Assembly (NCBI GenBank): GCA_021157895.1
Contig: JAGGVQ010000001.1
Coordinates: forward strand, 1 to 51,771
Reading direction: 5' to 3'
Length of the DNA: 51,771 nt
From: Dehalococcoidia bacterium
GTDB taxonomy: Bacteria; Chloroflexota; Dehalococcoidia; GIF9; AB-539-J10
Position 1 is the stretch's first letter. Every line of letters starts with the position of its first letter. Shown here in pieces: positions 7,277 through 13,588 of this stretch. The notes under the pieces were generated by a model. It saw nothing but the letters and a program-made list of their open reading frames with translations, ran no database searches and was not told the DNA's origin. Both the position numbers and the translations under genes were made by a program.

Positions 7277-8863
7277 ATGCCAAAAAAAATATTATCCGCA
7301 ACTCCAACAGAATTAAGTCCTCTTGAGAAAGCCATCGCCCGGGCAGAGGAACTGGGAAGATCTGCCTCGGCGGCGGCCCAGGAGTCCGAAAGAATATCTC
7401 AAGCGGCAATCAAGAGGGTAGAAGAAATAAGCCGCAGGGCCTTAGAAATTGCCGAGGAAGCCAAGAAAGCCTCCCAGGAGGCGATAAGCCGCGCCGAGGA
7501 GATGAGCAAAATTTCCCAGGATGCTGTGGAAAGCGCCAGGGAGAGCCAGAACGCTGAGGTTTCCGCCAATAATTTTGCCCAGACCGTGGCTGAGTCTCAT
7601 GCCCTGGCCATGGCGGCTCAAAAAGCCTCCAGTGATGCCATCCAGGCATCCCAATCACAACTACAGGATATAAAGGAAACGACAGACTTGGCTCTGCAAA
7701 CAGCTAGGGAGGCAACAAGGAAATCTGAGGAAATAAGCAAGGTAGCTATAAGATCAGCAAAGGAATCAAAAAAGGCATCTGAGGAGGCAGTAAAGAAAGC
7801 GGGCCAGGTAACTCGACAAGCCCAAAAAGGAATTGAAGAATCAACTAGGAGATTCCAAGATGCCATCACGAGGGCAGAAAACTCAAGCCAAGCAGCACAA
7901 ACAACAGTAGCAGAGACAATAAAAACATTTAACGAGGCGATAGAAAAATCTGAGGAAATCACCAGAACATCGCGACAATTACTGGACACTGCGAAGGCTG
8001 CCCTCAAGGACGCAACGAGCAGCGCTGATAAAACCAGTAAATTAGCTATGTCGGCTTCCGAACAGGTAAAAAAGACATCCGCAGAGGTAATAGCCAGGAC
8101 TGAGGAAGTTAACCAAGCTATTAAGGAAAGGATGGAGGAAGCAAAAACCCAGGTTGAAGAGATAGTACGCAGGGCTGAAGCTGCCAACAAATCAGCCCAA
8201 GAAGTGGTGGAAACAGCTACTAAAAGGGCCCTGGAGGCAAGCAACCGGGCTGAAGAAATCAGCAAGGCGGCCAGGGAGGCAGAAGAAGAAGCCACCAGAG
8301 CAACCCAGGAAGCTGTGAATAAAATGAAGCAGATATCACAATCAGCCATTGATGCCGCAGAAGAAGCTAAAAAGACCTCGGAGGAGGAGGTCAGGAAAGC
8401 ACTACACGCAACCGAGGAAACCCTGACAGCAGCGATAAACCTGCTCAATGAAACAATAAGCGGAAGCGAGAAAACAAGCAAAGGAGCTCAAAAGGTTGCC
8501 AGGACACTGATGCAGATGTTCAACCAAACAAAGGGCAGAGCAGATATCGTAATCCCGCAGGAAACCACAAGTGTTCCGGAAAAAGATGAGGTGGTAATAG
8601 AAGATGTACTAAAAGAAATACCCAGTCCAACCGGGGAAGTAGATAGAGGGACACCTCCTGATGCAGTGCTTGCAGTTGAAGAAGCAATAGGGAGAACATC
8701 TCAGAACACAAGTGAGGATAAGGAATCACCCGATATCAAGAGTGAAATTGAGACTCGCTTAAAATCCCTGAGGCAGATGTACTCACCTAATACATCCAAG
8801 AATGACGACCAGAAAACCCGAAATCAGAACAGTCCCTACCGTAAAGCACCGCATGATAAATAG
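7277..8863 (+). CDS. Long Ala/Ser/Glu/Lys-rich helical-repeat protein
   Basis: 528 aa with no signal peptide or membrane segment. Residues about 15-415 are an almost unbroken helix-forming stretch. A degenerate motif (for example KKASQEA, SKISQDA, TRATQEA, KQISQSA, KKTSEEE) recurs at steps of 11 and 14 residues, as in hendecad/heptad coiled coils, LEA proteins and apolipoprotein-like amphipathic helices. Cysteine is absent. The last ~110 residues are Pro/Ser/Asp-rich and probably disordered. AAGGTTGAG precedes the ATG. The next gene on the strand encodes another helical-repeat protein, and a CetZ-like GTPase faces both. It may be a cytoskeletal or membrane-surface filament protein; its true function is unknown. 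Confidence 0.85.
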   Translation: MPKKILSATPTELSPLEKAIARAEELGRSASAAAQESERISQAAIKRVEEISRRALEIAEEAKKASQEAISRAEEMSKISQDAVESARESQNAEVSANNFAQTVAESHALAMAAQKASSDAIQASQSQLQDIKETTDLALQTAREATRKSEEISKVAIRSAKESKKASEEAVKKAGQVTRQAQKGIEESTRRFQDAITRAENSSQAAQTTVAETIKTFNEAIEKSEEITRTSRQLLDTAKAALKDATSSADKTSKLAMSASEQVKKTSAEVIARTEEVNQAIKERMEEAKTQVEEIVRRAEAANKSAQEVVETATKRALEASNRAEEISKAAREAEEEATRATQEAVNKMKQISQSAIDAAEEAKKTSEEEVRKALHATEETLTAAINLLNETISGSEKTSKGAQKVARTLMQMFNQTKGRADIVIPQETTSVPEKDEVVIEDVLKEIPSPTGEVDRGTPPDAVLAVEEAIGRTSQNTSEDKESPDIKSEIETRLKSLRQMYSPNTSKNDDQKTRNQNSPYRKAPHDK

Positions 8864-8953
8864 CGTTCTGGTAGAAGACTGAAGAGACATATGCTAGAAT
8901 GCCATACGCAAAACAAATAATAAAAGCAGGTCATAAAAAGGAGGGAGATCAAG

Positions 8954-9415
8954 ATGTCCATGAAGGAGAATCAACCAGTATTTAAGAAAGAGGGAAGATT
9001 TGAGCGACAGGAAGAAGCGCCCAAGAAGCCCCCTCAGGAACCAACTCCTCCCGCGCCAGTAGCCCCTGAGGTACAGGCAGGAGGTTCTCTGGACCAGGTT
9101 CGCCAGAAGGCTATGTCTGCTTACGCCGCATACGTGGAGGCTGAGAGACAAGTAGCCAACGCCTACAAGGAACAGGAAAAGCAGGTGGACAGCACCTACA
9201 TCAAGGCGCTGGAGCAAGCTCAGAAGACATATGAAGAAAATGTCCTGCGGGCAAGCAGGACTCGAGATGCAGCTGTGGCGCAGGCCAATAGAGCATACGA
9301 GGAGAATGCTACACGCGCAGCAAAAGCTCGAGAGGAAAGCATTGCGCAGGCCTGGAAAGCTCGCGAAGATACTCTATCCAGTGCCTGGAATATCTATATC
9401 AAGACCCGGCAATAA
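8954..9415 (+). CDS. Small protein with 22-residue amphipathic repeats
   Basis: 153 aa. Residues 1-45 are Pro/Glu/Lys-rich and disordered. Residues 69-134 hold three 22-residue units (69-90, 91-112, 113-134) with a conserved third-position Tyr (NAYKEQ, KTYEEN, RAYEEN) and A-Q near the end; a shorter partial unit follows. This is the 2x11 period of apolipoprotein-like or hendecad coiled-coil helices. AAGGAGGGAGATCAAG precedes the ATG. It follows the 528-aa helical protein and converges on the CetZ-like GTPase gene. No known family is recognised. Confidence 0.85.
   Translation: MSMKENQPVFKKEGRFERQEEAPKKPPQEPTPPAPVAPEVQAGGSLDQVRQKAMSAYAAYVEAERQVANAYKEQEKQVDSTYIKALEQAQKTYEENVLRASRTRDAAVAQANRAYEENATRAAKAREESIAQAWKAREDTLSSAWNIYIKTRQ
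9158..9355 (+). repeat. Three tandem 66-bp units coding 22-residue repeats
   Basis: The three units encode segments beginning NAYKE, KTYEE and RAYEE and ending in Ala-Gln plus one or two residues. They are similar at protein level but diverged at DNA level, so the expansion is old or under selection for helix period. Confidence 0.7.
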
Positions 9416-9426
9416 ACTTGAGGAAA

Positions 9427-9512
9427 AGCAATAACGCCTCTGGTACACATCACTTGCTATACATCACATATCGTAGGTATAGAGAGAAGGTGATGCAAAG
9501 AGGTGTTTTGCT
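9427..9512. repeat. Imperfect inverted repeat between convergent genes
   Basis: AGCAATAACGCCTCT at 9427-9441 pairs with AGAGGTGTTTTGCT at 9499-9512, with one bulge and one G-T pair around a 57-base loop. Its position between convergent genes suits a transcription end signal, but the loop is too long for a classical terminator. Confidence 0.3.
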
Positions 9513-9522
9513 ATAAGAATAG

Positions 9523-10698
9523 CTACAAGAGTACCGGAATATCTTCAAAGATGTCTTCAATCTTTCTATCAGCGTACTCTATTCTACCCTGTCTGGCTTT
9601 TACCAGCTTAATTAGCTCTATCGCCCTGTTGAAGTAGTTGGTTATTTTCTGGACCCTGGTGAATTCAGATAGAATCACAGCCACATCCAGAGAACCCTTC
9701 GTCCTGGGATAGTCGCCATAGCGGATCAATGCATTAGGAGCTACCATCCGCAAGCTGCCAGCGACATCACTCAGCATCCCCATATTTATCTCATCGCGAG
9801 GAGCGGAGACCAGAAACAGTCCCCTCCTGGCATCTCTGGGATCACATGTAAGCGATAACTCACCAAGGGCTTCATCCATCGCACGAGTTCCCCTGCTATC
9901 TTCAATCGCCCTACCTCTAAAATTACTACTCCTGCCAAAGCTGAAAGCACTGCGCGAAATATTGATCCTGCCCTCGCCCAGAACCGTCCAACCTGCCAGA
10001 GTTTCTGTAATGTCGCCAGCATCGACAACCTTGGCTCCCACATACTGGGCAATCCTCTCCTCTCCAGCACAAAGCAAGTTATAAAACGGCTGAACCAGCC
10101 TCTCATTAATATCCATCAGGTTATTTATGATCGTGATGTCCTTGTTAACATACCTTTGGTTATCAACAAGAAATACAGCATCTGCCACTAGGTAGGTCGA
10201 TTTCAGGCACACGGCAGTGTTGTAAATTGTCCTGGCCTCCGTCCTCTCCTCCTGTTGAAATGGCAGTACAATAAGATTATATACTGGCTTATCGAAATAA
10301 CGTTCCTTTAACTGCCGGGTCAACTCTGCTATTGAGCCGGAACCAGTACCTCCTGAAGCTCCAGCAACCAGCAATATGGCATCTGAATCAGCAAACCCCC
10401 GCGTCTTTCTGACAGCATCAATAATCTTATCACCACTTTCCTTCGCTATGTCAGCCCCAATTTCACTTAACTTGCCTACCCCATGACCATGGGTCTTTTG
10501 GCCACCAATGGAAATCCGATGGCTAGAATCAGCTTTAATGGTATTCAGGCCACTTAAATCAGTGATGTCCGTGTTGATAGCAAAAGCATCCAGGATGATA
10601 TCAACTTTTCTCCGGGCACGCGCCCTCTTATTCAATCTGGCGAAGGCATCGGCAACACGACCACCACATTGCCCCAAACCCATAACTACTAGTTTCAT
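9523..10698 (-). CDS. CetZ-like tubulin/FtsZ-superfamily GTPase
   Basis: 391 aa. The N-terminal GTPase fold carries G7-x-G-x-C-G-G (nucleotide loop 1), FAINTD at 39-44, GHGVG at 71-75 and the tubulin signature GGTGSG at 116-121. Downstream, NNLMDINERL matches the T7-loop region that completes the GTP site of the next subunit. GHGVG and the overall pattern resemble archaeal CetZ and TubZ-like groups more than cell-division FtsZ, and the variable C-terminal tail of FtsZ is absent. It should form GTP-dependent cytoplasmic filaments. The promoter at 10706-10735 places transcription start at the ATG, so the mRNA is probably leaderless. The facing genes encode helical-repeat proteins. Confidence 0.88.
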   Translation of the reverse strand: MKLVVMGLGQCGGRVADAFARLNKRARARRKVDIILDAFAINTDITDLSGLNTIKADSSHRISIGGQKTHGHGVGKLSEIGADIAKESGDKIIDAVRKTRGFADSDAILLVAGASGGTGSGSIAELTRQLKERYFDKPVYNLIVLPFQQEERTEARTIYNTAVCLKSTYLVADAVFLVDNQRYVNKDITIINNLMDINERLVQPFYNLLCAGEERIAQYVGAKVVDAGDITETLAGWTVLGEGRINISRSAFSFGRSSNFRGRAIEDSRGTRAMDEALGELSLTCDPRDARRGLFLVSAPRDEINMGMLSDVAGSLRMVAPNALIRYGDYPRTKGSLDVAVILSEFTRVQKITNYFNRAIELIKLVKARQGRIEYADRKIEDIFEDIPVLL

Positions 10699-10705
10699 CT
10701 AGCTA

Positions 10706-10735
10706 ATTGTAGATAAGCTTGCATGAATATGTCAA
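10706..10735 (-). promoter_or_regulatory. Promoter of the CetZ-like gene, predicted leaderless
   Basis: On the minus strand TTGACA (10735-10730) and TACAAT (10711-10706) are 18 bases apart. Only seven bases lie between the -10 box and the ATG, so transcription should begin at or one base before the start codon. No ribosome-binding site is present. Confidence 0.75.
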
Positions 10736-10785
10736 CTAAGTCTTAAAGTTTAACACCAAAAGTAGCACTTTACCACAATAATCAC

Positions 10786-10791
10786 TATAAT
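10786..10791 (+). promoter_or_regulatory. -10 box upstream of the tRNA cluster
   Basis: A TATAAT lies 11 bases before tRNA-Leu. No convincing -35 hexamer is seen at the right distance. Confidence 0.4.
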
Positions 10792-10801
10792 TGTTTTACT
10801 T

Positions 10802-10887
10802 GCCGAAGTGGCGGAAAGGCAGACGCGCTACGTTCAGGGCGTAGTACCCTTAAGGGCGTGTGGGTTCAAATCCCACCTTCGGCACCA
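10802..10887 (+). tRNA. tRNA-Leu (anticodon CAG)
   Basis: Acceptor arms GCCGAAG and CTTCGGC pair. The anticodon stem CTACG/CGTAG encloses TTCAGGG with anticodon CAG. A long variable arm (GTACCCTTAAGGGCGTG region) is typical of class II tRNA-Leu, the T loop is GGTTCAAATCC, and the terminal CCA is encoded. Confidence 0.95.
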
Positions 10888-10888
10888 T

Positions 10889-10962
10889 GCGCCTGTGGCT
10901 CAGCTGGATAGAGCGCAGCCCTGCGGAGGCTGAGGTCGCGGGTTCGAATCCCGCCAGGCGTA
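10889..10962 (+). tRNA. tRNA-Arg (anticodon GCG)
   Basis: Acceptor GCGCCTG pairs with CAGGCGT, with a G-T pair at the first position. The anticodon stem CAGCC/GGCTG encloses CTGCGGA with anticodon GCG, and the T arm is GCGGGTTCGAATCCCGC. CCA is not encoded. It begins one base after tRNA-Leu. Confidence 0.93.
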
Positions 10963-10967
10963 TTTTT

Positions 10968-11040
10968 GGGCGGTTAGCTCAGTGGTTAGAGCACCTGCTT
11001 TACACGCAGGGGGTCAGAGGTTCAAGTCCTCTACCGCCCA
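10968..11040 (+). tRNA. tRNA-Val (anticodon TAC)
   Basis: Acceptor GGGCGGT pairs with ACCGCCC. The anticodon stem CCTGC/GCAGG encloses TTTACAC with anticodon TAC, and the T arm is AGAGGTTCAAGTCCTCT. It is the third gene of the cluster; CCA is not encoded. Confidence 0.95.
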
Positions 11041-11194
11041 TTTTAACAGCCTGCCCTAGCTCAAAGAAGCAAGGCAGCACTGAAAGTTCTTCGCTGATAA
11101 CCACACACTACAATGACAGGATAACCAACACCCATGAGCGTGACACCTTTATCACAACCGGAAAACGGAGGAGATAGGGACATCAAGGTGTTAA

Positions 11195-11350
11195 TTAGAA
11201 GAGATACGAGATGATGGCCACAGTCCCCACTATGATGAGATAAATTCCCACCAGATAATTAAGTATCTTGGGGAAAACCATTACGATAATACCAAATATC
11301 AGGCTGGTAATCCCTACCAGCAGACCTAAGGATCCAATACTAATGGGCAT
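11195..11350 (-). CDS. DUF3096-like small membrane protein
   Basis: 51 aa. Two hydrophobic helices, residues about 6-25 and 31-49, flank FPKILNY, the pattern of the DUF3096 family of tiny two-helix membrane proteins of unknown role. CACAGGAGGTGAGATTTT precedes the ATG, an excellent ribosome-binding site. It is a single gene between the tRNA cluster and apgM on the opposite strand. Confidence 0.8.
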   Translation of the reverse strand: MPISIGSLGLLVGITSLIFGIIVMVFPKILNYLVGIYLIIVGTVAIISYLF

Positions 11351-11471
11351 AAAATCTCACCTCCTGTGATTTTATCAGTGGGTTGCTACCACCAATGTCA
11401 CTACATACATTCCTATAGTTGGATCCAGATGTCAATACCATCCCGCATTCTTCCTCATCATGATGTCCTGC

Positions 11472-11500
11472 TTGCCAAGTGTATACACACATATTACAAT
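11472..11500 (+). promoter_or_regulatory. Promoter of apgM-galU, predicted leaderless
   Basis: TTGCCA (11472-11477) and TACAAT (11495-11500) are 17 bases apart. The -10 box overlaps the ATG at 11499. Seven bases after the box lies an in-frame GTG at 11508, which would be the first codon of a leaderless mRNA. Confidence 0.6.
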
Positions 11501-11507
11501 GCAAATA

Positions 11508-12713
11508 GTGATCGGCCTGGAAAATCTCAAGAAAATATCTCGTGCGTCCTCATCCAGAATAGTGTTTCTGGTAATCGACGGGGTTGGCGGCCTGCCTCAC
11601 CCCAAAACAGGCATGACTGAGCTGGAGGCAGCCAGAAAACCAAACCTAGACAGGATAGCACAAGAATCAATCACCGGTCTTATCAACCCTGTAAGCATGG
11701 GTATCACGCCAGGAAGCCCCGCGGGGCATTTAGGCTTGTTCGGATACGACCCGGTTAAGTTCAACATGGGGCGAGGGGTCATTGAGGCAGTGGGAATAGG
11801 CCTTGAACTAGGCTCCACAGACATTGCCGCCCGTGGCAATTTTTGCACCGTTGACAACCAGGGTGTCATTACTGATAGGAGAGCAGGTCGCATTTCCACA
11901 GAAAAGAATGCCGAGCTATGCCGTATGTTGGGCAACATCACCATCCCCGGCATTCAAATCAGGGTAACACCAGTAAGGGAACACAGGTTCGTGCTTACCC
12001 TGCAAGGTGATGGTTTGTCCCCAGAGGTTACAGATTCCGATCCCCAGGAGGTCGGGAAGACTCCTCTCACGGTAAAATGCTGGTCTTCACAGGCGCAGAA
12101 AACAGTAGATATTGTCAATGAATTCATTATCCAGGCGGGGAAGCGCTTGCAGCATGAGGTTCCCGCCAATATGTTTCTCCTGCGTGGCTTTTCCCGCCTC
12201 CCCCATATGCCATCCCTGCATGAAATCTACAAGTTGACGCCGGCAGCTATCGCCGTCTATCCTATGTATCGCGGCCTGGCCCGATTAGCTGGCATGGAAA
12301 TTCTGCCAGCAGGTAATGATATAAGCAGCGAGATGCAATCATTGGTTCAGCACTATGCCAACTACGATTTCTTCTTCGTACATTTTAAGACTACTGACTC
12401 TCGTGGCGAAGATGGTAACTTCACAGCCAAGGTCCAGGCTATAGAGGAATTGGATAATGCTCTGCCCGCACTCCTTAAGCTTGATCCAGAAGTCCTGGTG
12501 GTCACCGGAGATCATTCCACCCCCGCTGTGCTGGCAATGCATAGCTGGCATCCCGTGCCTTTCATGCTTCGCTCGAAATGGTGTTTCCCCGACCAGGTAA
12601 GCGATTTTTCCGAACGAGCTTGCTTGAGGGGCGGACTGGGACAATTTCCCGCCGTGGAAATCATTCCTCTGGCTATGGCCAATGCCCAGAAGCTAAATAA
12701 GTTTGGTGCTTAG
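11508..12713 (+). CDS. apgM: Cofactor-independent phosphoglycerate mutase, archaeal (ApgM) type
   Basis: About 401 aa. It interconverts 3- and 2-phosphoglycerate in glycolysis and gluconeogenesis. Alkaline-phosphatase-superfamily motifs are present: IDGVGG near the N-terminus, MGITPGSPAGHLGLFGYDP (phospho-acceptor region), KTTDSRGEDGNF, GDHSTP for metal binding, and a final WHPVPF. Open frame continues upstream to 11460, but no ribosome-binding site precedes either ATG there, and the promoter overlaps the ATG at 11499; I therefore favour GTG 11508. galU follows after three bases. Function is sure, the start is not. Confidence 0.88.
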   Translation: MIGLENLKKISRASSSRIVFLVIDGVGGLPHPKTGMTELEAARKPNLDRIAQESITGLINPVSMGITPGSPAGHLGLFGYDPVKFNMGRGVIEAVGIGLELGSTDIAARGNFCTVDNQGVITDRRAGRISTEKNAELCRMLGNITIPGIQIRVTPVREHRFVLTLQGDGLSPEVTDSDPQEVGKTPLTVKCWSSQAQKTVDIVNEFIIQAGKRLQHEVPANMFLLRGFSRLPHMPSLHEIYKLTPAAIAVYPMYRGLARLAGMEILPAGNDISSEMQSLVQHYANYDFFFVHFKTTDSRGEDGNFTAKVQAIEELDNALPALLKLDPEVLVVTGDHSTPAVLAMHSWHPVPFMLRSKWCFPDQVSDFSERACLRGGLGQFPAVEIIPLAMANAQKLNKFGA

Positions 12714-12716
12714 AAA

Positions 12717-13580
12717 ATGCTGATATCAAAAGCCGTCATCGCTGCCGCAGGCATGGGAACAAGGTTCCTCCCCATTACCAGGTCCATCCCCAAGGAGATG
12801 TTGCCGCTGGTCGACAGGCCGGTTATTCAATATGCGGTAGAGGAAGCTGTTGCCTGTGGAATTAATCTCGTGGTCATGATAACAGCACAGGGGAAGGCAT
12901 CTCTCGAGGAGTACTTCGACAGAAATATAGAACTGGAACGTTCTCTGCAACAGAGGGGAAAGAAAAACCTGTGGGAGAAAATACACCGCCTGCCCGACAT
13001 GGCAAACATCTGCTTTATCCACCAGAAGGAGCAACTAGGGCTGGGACACGCCGTGCTCTCTACCAAAGAGGTAATTGGCAAAGAGCCTTTCGTCCTCATC
13101 CTGCCCGATGATCTCTTCGAGCAGAAAGAGATAATACTCCAGAAAATGCTGGGCATATACCAGAAATTTCATGGGAGTGTCATTGCCCTGCGCCAGGTAA
13201 GCCACGAATCAATAGGGAGATATGGTGTGATCCGGGCAAAACACATAGATGGCAATATATACCAGGTGCTGGATCTCGTTGAGAAACCAAGGCCAGAGAA
13301 CGCTCCTTCCGACCTTGCCGTAATGGGCAGGTATATCCTCACTCCCGAAATCTTCCCCGAACTGGAGGCAACCGCTCCCGGCAGTGGAGGGGAAATTCAG
13401 TTAACTGATGCCCTCAGGAGCCTATTGGAAAAGCAAGAGATATACGGATATGTGACTGAAGGTGATTACTACGATGCGGGCACCATACCGGGGTGGCTGC
13501 ACGCTACAATATCCCTGGCACTAAAACACCCCGAATTCGGCCCGGAACTAAGGAAAAATTTCTTCGTCTCTCCAGAATAA
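12717..13580 (+). CDS. galU: UTP-glucose-1-phosphate uridylyltransferase
   Basis: 287 aa, normal length for bacterial GalU, which makes UDP-glucose for cell-surface polysaccharides and glycosylation. The nucleotidyltransferase signature AAGMGTRFLPIT (residues 10-21) is followed by KEMLPLVDRPVIQY, LGLGHAVL, LPDDLF (metal-binding Asp) and GEIQLTDAL. It is co-transcribed with apgM, separated by three bases. It ends eight bases before the convergent ftsK stop with no terminator visible. Confidence 0.95.
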   Translation: MLISKAVIAAAGMGTRFLPITRSIPKEMLPLVDRPVIQYAVEEAVACGINLVVMITAQGKASLEEYFDRNIELERSLQQRGKKNLWEKIHRLPDMANICFIHQKEQLGLGHAVLSTKEVIGKEPFVLILPDDLFEQKEIILQKMLGIYQKFHGSVIALRQVSHESIGRYGVIRAKHIDGNIYQVLDLVEKPRPENAPSDLAVMGRYILTPEIFPELEATAPGSGGEIQLTDALRSLLEKQEIYGYVTEGDYYDAGTIPGWLHATISLALKHPEFGPELRKNFFVSPE

Positions 13581-13588
13581 GCCGGATA

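Noticed and set aside
7618-8481. Long minus-strand frame of 287 codons opposite the helical-repeat gene
   Set aside because: It is antisense to a repetitive Ala/Ser/Glu-rich gene, whose codon pattern keeps the opposite frame open; no ribosome-binding site or family similarity.
10860-11177. Plus-strand frame of 105 codons
   Set aside because: It runs through the three tRNA genes, so it is a chance frame.
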